A stretch of 64,000 bases of DNA, from the NCBI GenBank assembly GCA_964030475.1, contig CAXIPT010000001.1, positions 22,014,372-22,078,371 of the forward strand. The letters run 5' to 3'. This document shows, in pieces, positions 1 to 11,181 of this stretch (its first letter is position 1; each line of letters opens with the position of its first letter). Origin of the DNA: Tethya wilhelma (lineage: Eukaryota > Porifera > Demospongiae > Tethyida > Tethyidae). The notes beneath the pieces were generated by a model. The model was not told where the DNA came from. It saw only the letters and a program-made list of their open reading frames with translations, and made no database searches. The position numbers and the translations under genes are program-made.

Positions 1-867
1 GTGTTTTATTGAAACGCCTCGCAAAGGAAAACAATGCATGATTACATCAAACCATATATATTTTTCAGTTGACCTATAGTAGGTCTACACAAATAACTAG
101 CAATGACTTCAATTTGCTGCTCTTGAAATTTGACGTTGGACACCCTACCATAGGTTGTGGCATCAATTAAAAGTACCAAACATCTAGTACAAAGCACCCT
201 CCCATGAACAGCCACTTCTCGATTCCGACCAGTGGCCCAGCTGCACGCTCCCAACTGATTGCAAAACCATGCCTATTTAAATTTTTGTATCTTATCATCA
301 TACGTACGGTACGCGTAGTACGTATAGTAGGAATGGACCGACTGTCCCATAGACACAATACAAAATGCTGGTCACCATAAAAATTTAGTCAAACAAAATC
401 AAACTTTCAAAGTTGCTCAGAGGCTCTCACTAACAGATTACCAATTAAGCTGCTTGCAAGGCTTAAAACTCGCAAAAAGTTTCCTCAGCACTAGTAGAGA
501 GCGCTAGTCGGAAGCCACCATAGTGCCATTTTTGTTCTTCTAACTTACTTGCTACATTGAAGTATATACATGAATTTAAACTCTCAGTTTCAAAGCTTTC
601 CGCTAGTTTTTGTTTAGGCTTATTTGTGATGAAAACGAGTATCAAGGAATGACCTGAATGTTGTACCTATGAAAAGAACTTACTTTGTGCTGTCAAAGTT
701 GGCTCAACGCATTCTGGTTCTCTGGAAATGCTTTTCAAGTAAAGCCTGGTTCACAATATTTTGGGTTGCGTTGCGTTGTGTCAAGGAAAAATTTTTCGCG
801 CGCTAAAACACAGCAATGCAACGTATCAAACGTGTACTTAGAAACTTTTTCTAATTCTGCGTCAACG
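1..867. repeat. Intergenic MITE debris (scrambled composite MITE from about 298)
   Basis: No gene seen. From about 298 the sequence matches the left end and body of the composite MITE found at 4337, 15254, 16242 and 16912 (start tcatacgtacggta, then aggaatggaccgactgtccc). The part from about 545 to 735 is the same body in the opposite orientation, so this copy is internally rearranged. The stretch ends at an N (868), probably a contig join. Confidence 0.7.
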
Positions 868-868
868 N

Positions 869-3800
869 GTGAGGACACACCCACTGGTCAGGTGGCTCAC
901 ACCAGCCAACTATGCCACCAACTTGTTCTGGCAGGTATGTTAACTATAATAAGTAAGCTTCGTTCCCAGACTCTTCCCTTTGACCTTTCACTCCAAAAGG
1001 GAGAGTAGTGGGCCTGCCGGTTGGCACACGATGTTATTGTGCAGGTGCATGTCAGGTATAATAATTTTATAGTTTGTTTCTTTTTAATGATTCTAATAAG
1101 CACTGGCCATAAAAATTATAGTTATACCACTGAATTCATGGTTAAACTTTGTGCAACTGTAGGTGTATTTCATGCACTTGCATGTATAATCAGCTTACAT
1201 AAAATTACGTAATTATAGTTAATGTCCATGCAGAAATTAGTGCATGATCAGGCTGACATCGATCAGTCATCTGAAAGGTTTTGTTCGTACATTTAGTGTA
1301 GATGATAATATTTTATTGTACAGGTTTTGGTGTTGTGCTATCGTTCAATGAAGAATATTGTAAGAAACCCCCAGACATTGGTTCAGGTACTTATTGCATT
1401 TTACCTAGACACATGCACATAACTATGAAGTATATGAGCAGAATAAGAGGATTGTTTTGTTCTGTACTTTAAATACTGTAGGTGGTTATCATGCAGCTTG
1501 TGTTTGCTTTCATTGTGGGAATTATCTACTTGAGACTGGACAAAAAAGATGTCAACACAGTCATCGTCATTCCTGACAGGTACAGTATAACCGTTTAGCA
1601 GAAAGTTTTGGTATAGGTTCAAAATATTTCGTATAAATAAAATTATTGGTAAAAGAGTGGCAGAAAAATTTTTAAATTTTGTAAAATGCAGCGAGTGCTC
1701 ATATTGCGCATATAATGCGGAAGTTAAATTTCATAGTTTTAATTTTCATATATAATATTATTCAAAATGGCATACAAAAAACCCCGAAAATTTGCACCAT
1801 ACGAAAATTTCCCGCTATACAGTACATGTCATGTGGCAAGCTAGTTTGCAAAATCAAGAGACTCAGTGTATTATTTGTATACATACATAGTCCATTAGAA
1901 GAGCTCATGGCTTGGAAGGTTGTTTTTTATGTTGCTGTGGTTGTAATCTACAAGTAGGAGCCCATGAGGGTTGTTTAACTTGTTTTACAAGATACTATGA
2001 TTCTTTGTATATATACACTTACTGTGAACTGCACTTGGCATAATATGTTTACATGCATGCATGTATAGATTGGGTGCATTTTACTTCATTCTTGCGAGTC
2101 AGGCATTTGGTAACCTCTCAGCTGTTAATCTTTTCATCAGACAAAAGGCACTTTTTATGTAAGTATATACTGGATTGCCTAAGTTGACAATAATTATAGT
2201 ATACAACCTATACAACCTACATCTTACAACACATGCACACACATATACACATGTAGCCATGAACATTCTAGTGGTTACTACAGAGTGTCAGCCTACTTCT
2301 TCTCCAAGGTGTTCTCTGATCTTCTCCCTCTCAGGATCATTCCTCTCATTCCCTACTCTCTCGTGGCTTACTTCATGGTCGGTGAGTGCAACAACCACCT
2401 CCTTTCAACTCAGAGGAGGTATGACACTGGAGTGCCTTTGCTGCGATCTACTGATCTTTATGATTTTCATGATTTACTGATGTGGCAAGGGTCTTAATTG
2501 CATTCCAATCACCCATAGTTTTCTGAGTAGATTGCATGAGGGACTCCAGTATCTGTGCCTCGAGGCTGTGCATGCATGATATTCGGACCACCAGGGGGGT
2601 GAGTACTAGTCATGCACAAGGTTGCAGTATATAATTGTTGATGATGTTTGCAGTATATATCTATATGTGAATGGCACTCTCCATCATAGCATGGATGGTG
2701 CAATGTAACCGCAATACTTAATTTGCATTGGGATTTGTCCACCTCTGTATGTGCTGACTCAGCAGATGTGCTCCATTTGCTGTTGTACCTCCTCTGCTTT
2801 CAATTCATTATCCATATATAGTGAAGTCTAGCATGTGTGTGTGATGTATTCTCACTATAATAGTATTACTCAGTTATTCATTTAAAATTAATGGTATACA
2901 CATTATGACTGTTTATGTGCTTTCAGTTGTAATTTTTTTTCTTAACAGGATTCCAAGCGGATGTGGCCAAATTCTTCATCTTTTTCTTGACTGTGGCCCT
3001 CGCCTCTATTGCTGCAGCCAGCTTATCCTTTGCCGTCAGTTCTCTTGCTAGTGTCACTACCATAGCTACTGCTGTGGTGGGGATCAGTTTGTTCCTCTCC
3101 TTGGTCAGTTCTTGAGATATACCATGATATACCCCAAATTAAATGCTGTATGGATAGAACTGCTATATTTATATATAAATCATAGTCTTGTTCGGGGCCT
3201 TTCTATTTATATATAATATTATATCCTAGCTTTGTTGTGGTTGAAACTTACATGCGCATGCATGTCTGCTGTTTATTATTATTATTTTTCCAGTTATTAA
3301 GTGGTTTCCTGATTGCCTTGGATTCCCTTCCTGGCTGGCTACAATGGCTCAAGTTTCTCAGCATCTATAAATATGCTTTTGAGGTATGTATTAGTAATGA
3401 TTCAGGAAAGTATACAGTTTTTATGGAAAGACTAAATCTATCTTTAATAAAAAATTGATGATAGGCACTCTCAATTAACGAAATTGTTGGACAGTGTTAC
3501 TGTGAAAATTCAACTATTACTATGGCAAAGAATTTCACCTGGTGAGTGGAGTTCTGTAACCATATATACACCTTTTTACGCTCAACTGCATTGTAAGCCT
3601 GGGTTGTAGTTGTAGTCACAATGTGTAATTGTAAGAGTGAGCATGGTAAAACTATAGGTACTTACTGTTTGATACACACACCATATTGATGAGCTGTACT
3701 ATATGCATGTATTCTATACAGCACAATTGGGATGGGATGTGTTAATGGTACCAGAGCGATAGGGAGCAGAGGTTATCAAACAAGTACAGCATGGCTGTGG

Positions 3801-3887
3801 TATGACCAGATAGCTCTTGTTGGACTTTCTCTTGTCTTCTTGACTCTGGCCTATGTCAACTTGAGACTTATCAAGAAAGAAAAGTAA
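869..3887 (+). CDS. ABCG2-like half-transporter, 3' half (membrane domain), copy A, partial
   Basis: Exons 8 (partial) to 16 of an ABCG2-like gene: 869-934, 1324-1386, 1482-1579, 2069-2158, 2257-2381, 2949-3103, 3294-3383, 3465-3541, 3722-3887. All have GT/AG borders, and phases agree with the complete gene at 22639-32815, so the reading frame is open throughout. It encodes the ABC2-type membrane domain: [16 protein letters not shown] as in ABCG2, then hydrophobic helices, an extracellular loop with GQCYC and N-glycosylation sites, and a basic C-terminus (IKKEK). AATAAA lies at 3997-4002. The nucleotide-binding half is missing because an N at 868 cuts exon 8. By eye most exons are about 85% identical to the complete gene, but the 66-bp exon 8 piece is identical. 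ABCG proteins act as dimers exporting lipids, sterols or xenobiotics; the substrate here is unknown. It is either a fragment or a gene scattered by misassembly. Confidence 0.85.
2411..2515. repeat. Degraded copy of the 153-bp palindromic MITE
   Basis: Starts with cagaggaggtatgacac and resembles the element at 31740-31892, but the right half is degraded. It lies in the intron between the fifth and sixth exons of the 869-3887 gene. Confidence 0.5.
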
Positions 3888-4336
3888 TTACTAATAGTGT
3901 ATTATACATAATTATTATCATAGCCCAGCTGAGCATTGTGACAGTCTATTTGTACCTTCAAGACATTTTGTAGTTGTTTTGTATGCACATTAGCTAAATA
4001 AATTTGATCATCTTCATCCGAACTGAAACTGCAGTGCAGCAAAATTGATTATAATTGTAATTGCATACAATACTAATTATTAATAATAAGTAAAGTGATA
4101 GTAATAAGATAAAGAATTTAATAGTGCTTGGTACTGTGCATGTTGGCATTGAATCAATACAGGCTAGAGCCCACCGGAAGATGGGGTGTGGTGATTATAA
4201 TTGTTTGACTGAGTTAGAGAAGCTGCTCAAACAATGTGCTTGGCAGCAGCATCCGGAAACTCAGTTCAATCTGCTCAGTGTGGGCTCTCTCAGCCTCTCT
4301 GCCCTGCTGCATGCGAAGCTATTGTTGAAGCATAAT

Positions 4337-5419
4337 CATACGTACGGTAGTACGTATAGTAGGAATGGGCCGACTGTCCCATAGACACAATACAAAATGT
4401 TGGTCACTATAAAAATCTAGCCAAACAAAATTAGGCCTTCAAAGTTGCTGAGAGGCTCTCACTGACAGAATACCAACTGCATGCAAGGCCTAAAACTCAC
4501 AAAAACTTTCCTCAGCACTCGTTGAGAGCGCTAGTGGGAAGCCACCATAGTGCCATTTTTGTTCTGCTAACGTACGTACGTACGTACTTACTTACTAACA
4601 CTTACTTGAAAAGGACTCCTGATTTCCAGAGAACCAGAATGTGTTGAGCCAACTTTGACAGCACAAAGTAAGTTCTTTTAATAGGTACTACATTCCTTGA
4701 TACTCGTTTTCATCTTAAATAGGCCTAAACAAAAACTAGAAAGGTTTTAAACTTAGTGTATAAATTCATGTACTACAATGCAGCCATCTTTGGAGGTAAA
4801 GTTCAAAGGTCATTATTCACGTGGCATTATTATGCACATGCGCATTAGCCTCCTCCAGCATTAGTCTCGCGGGCCAGACGTTCCGAGAGGGGGAAAAGGA
4901 ACGTCTGGCCCGCGAGACTACTCCAGCATAATGTAGTGCAAGCTTTTTGTAGGGACTAACCAGTCTCTGATAGTCTCAACACTGTAGTGTTGAAAAAAGT
5001 GAATGAACAAGTAGTAAAAATTTCAAAAAAAAAGTAGTGTAGGAATGGGCAATGCGGTAAAAAGTATTGGAACAAGGCATGTCTCAATTTCGGCACATGA
5101 CTACTTCATTTTTTATACGCAATTTTCGCCCCATAGTCCAGTTTAATTTAATTTACCTATCTGTTATAGTTTACTCCACTTCTTAGCCAACTGATTAGTA
5201 TATGAATTTGAACCAATGCAATAGTAAGCTATGGTATACTGTTGTTACAGTACAGATCATTGTATAAATTACAACACTGAGGATCCATATGAAGGATCAA
5301 GAATAAAAATGAAAAATGAAGTAGTCATGTGCCGAAATTGAGACATGCCTTGTTCCAATACTTTTTACCGCACTGCCCATTCCTACACTACTTTTTTTTT
5401 TGAAATTTTTACTACTTGT
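4337..5419 (+). mobile_element. Composite MITE (about 1 kb), nearly complete
   Basis: Left end tcatacgtacggtagtacgt followed by aggaatgggccgactgtccc. The body runs to about 5006. The right part (5007-5419) is a 413-bp palindrome whose arms start acaagtagtaaaaatttc and contain gtaggaatgggcaatgcggt and the motif cggcacatgactacttca. Both ends carry the core gtaggaatgggc in inverted orientation. No open frame of note: a non-autonomous DNA element. It is interrupted at 4862-4920 by a 59-bp hairpin insertion. Confidence 0.75.
4862..4920. mobile_element. 59-bp palindromic hairpin element with 9-bp target duplication
   Basis: The element runs from tagtctcgcgggccagacgt to acgtctggcccgcgagacta around an A/G-rich loop. 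It is flanked by the direct repeat ctccagcat at 4853-4861 and 4921-4929. A related copy of the host MITE at about 20228 has a single, uninterrupted ctccagcat. A second insertion of the same length is at 40584-40642. Confidence 0.85.
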
Positions 5420-5450
5420 AAATATATACAGTAGTTGGCAATGCATGAAC

Positions 5451-5766
5451 AAGGGGTGGTCACGACCATACCCGCTGTACTAACACCCACGACCGTGCTG
5501 GGATCAAAATTTGATCTGTCCAATTTTAGGCCTTGACCCTTGATCTCACCACTTTAGAAGGCTTTGATCGTGATAAATTTAAGCTTTGACCCACTAAAAC
5601 GTGCTATATTTACAGCTAATAACCTTTGACTGTTGATCAAAGCAAGCAGTTGAGCTTTGTTGACCCATAATGGTGCCAATTTTTGTTGCTTTTACCCCTC
5701 AAGTTGATCGCATCTTGATCCTGGTCGTGGGTGTTAGTACAGCGGGTATGGTCGTGACCACCCCTT
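5451..5766. mobile_element. MITE with about 43-bp terminal inverted repeats
   Basis: The left arm starts aaggggtggtcacgaccata and is matched by the right arm ending tatggtcgtgaccacccctt. The inner arm reads gctgtactaacacccacgac on the left. The interior of about 230 bp is rich in TTGATC and CTTTGAC repeats and has no open frame. Confidence 0.75.
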
Positions 5767-5806
5767 GATGAAGTGGTTCAAGTTATATTACAGTTAGCAT
5801 CATTCC

Positions 5807-6152
5807 CAGGCTCCTCCTTCGCGAATATTTCAGTTCTTCTTTATAATTATTATTTTCTTCTTTCTTCTCCTTCCTTATTTATCCCTAGTAACATGTGTAC
5901 TTACCACTATCTTTGTCCTTGTTACAAATGTGTCTAACTTGACTTAATGTTTTCTTACAGTTAATTTTAAAGAGCTGTTCCTTAATTGGTTCAGTCTCTC
6001 AAACACCTCGTTTCTGTCTAATAAACATGTATACAAATATGGTCACTAACTTCCTTCTGTTTGTACGGTCACTGAAAAGCTAATAATATATTATTATTAC
6101 TGATTATCACGGTATATATTATTTTCGAAGAAAATACTTCACGAAGGAGGAG
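5807..6152. mobile_element. MITE with cccaggctcctccttc ends
   Basis: Left end cccaggctcctccttcgcga, right end cacgaaggaggagcctggg. The same element lies at about 21118-21463 upstream of the other ABCG 5' copy, so it was present before that block was duplicated. No coding capacity. Confidence 0.7.
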
Positions 6153-6698
6153 CCTGGGAAAGAGGCTATTATTACGTTTACAGCATAGATAATATACTCA
6201 GGCTCTGGCTATAGCTAAGCCAGAGTACATTATCTTATTCTATGGTTATAGTGCCACTTGGCCTCTTGTACAAAATAAATTTTATGCAAACATTCTAAAC
6301 CACACCCACTATTTTGGATGCTCTCCTCCCATGGCCACGTGGCACATTCTAGCCACGCCTTTAATTATTGACACAACACAATGTCGGAGAAAGAGAAGCT
6401 CTTGCCGAAGTACACATCCAACTATGGCTCCGGTCAGGAAGCTATTGTCACGTTAGAAGAAAATTCTAGCCGTCGCTCGAGCTTCAGTTCTCATCAGTCC
6501 GATAACTGATGGACTGCCAGCTGATGCAACTCGTGCTGAAAAACATCTTACATTTCACAATGTCTGCTATGATGTGAGCACTGGATACTGTGGAAAACGA
6601 CGCAAGGTGATTCTGAATTCCGTGAGGTAAGTTGGGTGTTTATTTGTTGCTGACCCTAGGCCACTTACTGAGCTGATCACATGCACTTTGTTTGATAT

Positions 6699-8034
6699 AG
6701 CAAAAATTTTATAAAAATGAGAAGTGTAGGAATGGGCAGTGCAGTAAAAAGCAATGAAACAAGGCAAGTCTCTGAATTTCGGCACATGACTACTTCATTT
6801 TTTGTATTCAACTCTCATACGCTACTCTCAGGGCCCTTAAGGCATGTCCCACCAGATTTTGCAGCAAATTTTGCATGGATTTCCAATGCAGATAATTCAG
6901 AAACCAGAAAACTAGTATCAAATATTTGTATATAGAATAAAACTNCTCTATCGCTCGGGCCCTTAAGGCATGTCCCACCAGATTTTGCAGCAAATTTTGC
7001 ATGGATTTCCAATGCAGATAATTCAGAAACCAGAAAACTAGTATCAAATATTTGTATATAGAATAAAACTATAATCTATTTTCAGTATCTTAACAGATTA
7101 ATTAACTGCAAATATTTAATTAACTACGAATAAATGAATACTCAATTAGGCATATGAAAAACACTAAATTGAGTTTGCCAACTATGAAGATCATAGCAAT
7201 AAGCGGCCTTATATAGTTAAGGCTAAACTTTAGCGTACTAACTAAGTTTTCATCGGAGGGATTCTTGAATTTGCAAGTATTTTGTAATTTAGCTGCAAAA
7301 AACCATTTATTGCCATGGTTTTTAGACCTATTCATGCAAATAACTCACCTTCTGTGCTATAATTTCCAAATCCCTCCGATAGATCACCTAAAACTATTCT
7401 AAACTTAGCGTTCGTAGCTTCAAAAGCTTGCTAAAACTCTTGCAACTGTGTTGGCCGGAATTCACATCAAATTGTACATAAAACTTGCAAACCATGCGGC
7501 CTTTGCCAACTTTGGGCATTAAATTAGCGTACGGAAGTTTGCCCAGAGACTTCTGTACCTCACTCTACGAGGTCTACATTGCCTAATCAGTAAAAACTAA
7601 AGCTAGAAACCATCGTAGTCTTGATTTTTGAAGTGTAGAGCCGACTTTTTCCAACTCGCGATCGTAAATTAAACATGATGTCATTGATAATGCGGTGGTT
7701 GCCTAGTGATTTGGCAGCAATGTATGACGTAATTCAATGTTTAACGGGGCGCGCGCACAATTTTGTGGGACATGCCTTAACCGCCCTGAGCTGTGTACCT
7801 ACACTCTACATACTTGTTATATACTTTATCTAAATTAATCAAGTGATTGCTTGCATTGACTCATGAGCCAAATGGCTGATAATTATCATTGAATGATGGA
7901 ATTCAAACTTGCAATTGATTCATGAAAATGAAGTAGTCATGTGCCGAAATTCAGAGACTTGCCTTGTTTCATTGCTTTTACCGCACTGCCCATTCCTACA
8001 CTTTTCATTTTTATAAAATTTTTATTATACTTGT
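6699..8034. mobile_element. Long-TIR MITE inserted in ABCG copy B intron 1
   Basis: Terminal inverted repeats of about 100 bp: the left arm contains aagtgtaggaatgggcagtg and aagtctctgaatttcggcac, and the right arm is its reverse complement (ending near 8034). The paralogous intron at 22884-23005 is an empty site, which places the ends. Inside, about 110 bp is tandemly repeated on either side of an N at 6944 (period 126), which looks like an assembly duplication. No credible gene inside. Confidence 0.8.
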
Positions 8035-8730
8035 ATATATAAGCTCTGCTTACTCCCTTTAAACCTCCCATACATTCATGCATACATTGCAGTGGTTTCC
8101 TACCGACTGGTGTAAATGCTATCATGGGACCTACAGGCAGTGGAAAAACGTCGTAAGTCTTATATAGTACTCTTGCTCTGTAAAGCTAGCCTCGTTTCTA
8201 GTCTCCTCTGGATGCCTCACAAAGATTATTTTCGATTGAGGAATATTCACGAAGGAGGTGTCTATGGGTATAGCTGAGTAGCAATTCTGGATGAAGGGTA
8301 ATTCTGGAACATATTATATTTTTATGAATATTGTATACCAGATATATCTCTTTTCAAGGTGTTCCGGGGTACTCGGTAACTAGCTCCACTTAAATGATTC
8401 AACTGCTCGTCAAAGACTCCTTACACGACTGAATAGTTTTAGTATCATATATCCATGCAGTGTTACTGGATGGGAGATTCTTTAATAGAAGTGGTATCAT
8501 TTTTATCATTTCATATACCGTATTATCATGTACATTGCAGCCTTCTTGACATTCTTGCTGGTCATAAGGGCAAGTCAGGAGTCAGTGGACACGTCCTAGT
8601 CAATGGAGAAAGACAACCAAAGAACTTCAAGTCTACCTCAGGATATGTTCTTCAGGTACTATAGTGATTCCACAAGTGTAAGCAGCCCTTTGGATGTGGG
8701 TAGGTCTCTCCACTTCACTAGTAGCTCACC

Positions 8731-8881
8731 TACGACACGAGTGCGCCTTTGCTGAGCTGGCAAGTCTGTTAATTACATCCCAATCATGTGACCTCAATAC
8801 TCCACAGTGAAAGTTGATCACGTGATCCCAATTGCCAGCTCAGCAATTCGCAAAGGCGCACTCGTGTCGTATCTCCTCTGA
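8731..8881. repeat. Palindromic MITE of the 153-bp family, left end deleted
   Basis: Arms tacgacacgagtgcgccttt and its reverse complement near 8850-8875. Compared with the copy at 23650-23801, the first ~10 bases (cagaggagg) are missing. It lies in intron 3 of ABCG copy B. Confidence 0.7.
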
Positions 8882-9989
8882 GCTCACCTAGCTAGACAGA
8901 GCAAGGGTTCCATGGTTTGGCTTACTACAAGTAGCTTCCTAATCTATGAAACTTGAGAGGTGTAGGGGGTCTGCGAGAGACAGGCACCACAATTAGAACA
9001 ATCTGATTACAACATTAGTGACCTCAGCCATACATCACAATGTAATCATGAATGGTGTTTTGGTATGCTAATCACAATTGACTTGTGTTTCATCAGAGTT
9101 GATAATTTTAAAATTGCATGTGGAAAAAAAATTTATGCATTGACATAAAGGGTCTGATGCTGTCAGTCAAGCTGGGATGTTCTTAGACTGTTCAATTATC
9201 CCTTTGAAGCCTCAAGCTTTCAGCAATCTCAATAGTAATCGCTTGTATTATCATTTCTTACCACGAGTTTTCTTTCATAGCTTTAATTTTGTCTTGAATC
9301 CTGCATGACTCTTCACCTGGTTGTTATGCTATTGCAGGATGATATTGTAATGGGGACTCTGTCTGTTCCTGAGAACCTTCATTTCTCAGCTGCACTTCGA
9401 CTGCCATCTCACACGACTTTTAAGCAGAGAAAAGAGAGAGTGGAAAGGGTTATCAAAGAATTAGGTCTCCAACGATGTGGCGACACGAAGGTACAATTAT
9501 AATTTTTTTTTTTTTTTAATAATTTTTTTAAATGGTAAACAAAGTTGCTCCAGGAATACAATAAGTTCTCCTTCTGGGTAAAGATTGTCAAAAGAAAGTT
9601 GTCCCAGAAACATTCTACCACTGCAACCCCTATTCGTTGAACACCTATTTGTACTAGGTTGGCACAGAGTTCCTCCGTGGAGTGTCTGGTGGGGAGAGGA
9701 AGCATACCAGCATTGGTATGGAGTTGATCATTGAACCACAGATACTGTTTCTTGATGAGCCCACCACTGGACTGGATGCCTTCACAGCTGTCTCTGTGGT
9801 ACAGCTGCTAAAGGAGTAAGACAGTGTTTGTAGTGTGTGATTCATTCAATTTTTATGAAACAGTACTTCACAAAAACTCTTCACCACGAATCACCATTCC
9901 CTTTAGTTCAGTATTATGAATGCGCTGAAACTGAAATGAACATGCTTGCCTATGATGTATATATATATGAAGTCAAAAAATTTTATAGC

Positions 9990-11180
9990 TATAGCTATCT
10001 TTATAAAAATTTATAATTTTCCCCCACGAAATTTTTAAGGTACATGAGGTTGACATGTAATGTTGAGACACAAGCACTTGAATATACTGAATTTTTAGCT
10101 AAGTTAGTCAATCATTAAGCTAGCTCAATGTGTGCATTCTGAAGAGCATAAAGTCCACTGCTTCAATCCTATGGAAGTGAATTTGCAAAAATTAGTACTC
10201 ATAATAACTCACTGCAAAAAAATGCTATGTATACTCAGTAATAATACAATAATACTAATATTATTATGGATGCAAAAGAGTGTATATTGTTGTGGGTTAA
10301 TTAAGGTGTATACTAGGTGTTTCGTCTTCTGCTTGATACATGTACTGGTGGACTATCACAATTTCTGTTAGATGGTGATTTTCGCGGTGGGACCCTGAAT
10401 ATGTGTGTTCAATAGTAATATAGTTATAATTATTATATTACACAAAATTATTAATATAATAATACTTATCGCTATAGTAGCGGTGCGATATCGGGAAATG
10501 TCACGAGTAAATTGCCTATAGGTATTGAACGAGTGCGAAGCATGAGTTTAATGCCTAGGGCAATTTACGAGTGAAATTTTCCTGTATTCGCATGATAATA
10601 TAATTATAGCGATACGTTACCGTATAGCGGGAAAGTTTCGCGGGGTTTAACTTTCGCGGTTTTCGCGGATCACGATCCATCCGTGAAAGTTTTTATCTGC
10701 GAAAATTTTCGAAATGTATTATACGTATGGGCTTGCACACAGCTCATCCGCGAAAGTTAAAACTGCAAAAATGTTTGACTAGAGACTTCCGCGAAAGTTT
10801 GACACCGTGAAACTTTCCCGCTATACGGTATTAAGGGATTTATCGTGTATATATACAACTGGGATTTAGACTATTAGCTTACCTACCATTATTCTTTCTA
10901 TTAATTATTCTTACTATGCTAATAGTTATTTTATGAGTCGCGGGTGAAATTTTACTTACCAGCACAGCAATGACAGCTCTCTTGTGTGGCTATATATCTC
11001 ACAAAAAAAACCAACATGCATAGTCATGCACGTGGGTAACACGACTGATATGGCAAAAATATCAGTTTGAGTTCAATTTTTTTGCTCCGTGTAGTCAGTG
11101 TATTAAAAGTCAAAGGTCATATACGATAATACACATGAAATATCTTATCTGTAGAATCATATTGTATCACTTAACTAAGT
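9990..11180. repeat. Intergenic region with two palindromic MITEs (10468-10612 and 10619-10830)
   Basis: No gene seen. At 10468-10612 an imperfect palindrome has arms ttatcgctatagtagcgg and ataattatagcgata around matching aaattgcct/gggcaattt segments. At 10619-10830 a second MITE starts taccgtatagcgggaaagtt and ends aaactttcccgctatacggt. Relatives of the latter occur at about 27972-28190, 28911-29110, 37695-37895 and 58335-58545. The rest is AT-rich sequence without recognised features. Confidence 0.65.
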
Positions 11181-11181
11181 C

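Larger units (their letters stand above)
6381..9815 (+). pseudogene. ABCG2-like 5' half (nucleotide-binding domain), copy B, frameshifted and truncated
   Basis: Exons 6381-6626, 8093-8152, 8541-8655, 9338-9490 and 9658-9815 match exons 1-5 of the complete gene at 22639, about 97% identical by eye. Exon 1 has one extra base near 6501 (catcagtccgataactga against catcagtcagtgactgat), giving a stop at 6507-6509, codon 43. Downstream exons still show Walker A (GPTGSGKTS), Q-loop ([13 protein letters not shown]), signature ([12 protein letters not shown], with H where the other copy has R) and Walker B ([11 protein letters not shown]). The H-loop exon and the whole membrane half do not follow; homology ends near 10000. 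Intron 1 holds a 1.3-kb MITE (6699-8034) absent from the other copy. Most likely a partial duplication that became a pseudogene. An assembly error in exon 1 cannot be excluded. Confidence 0.85.

Noticed and set aside
6808..7047. Small repetitive protein (FWFLNYLHWKSMQNLLQ twice)
   Set aside because: Lies inside a MITE and is duplicated across N6944; an artefact of the tandem placement.
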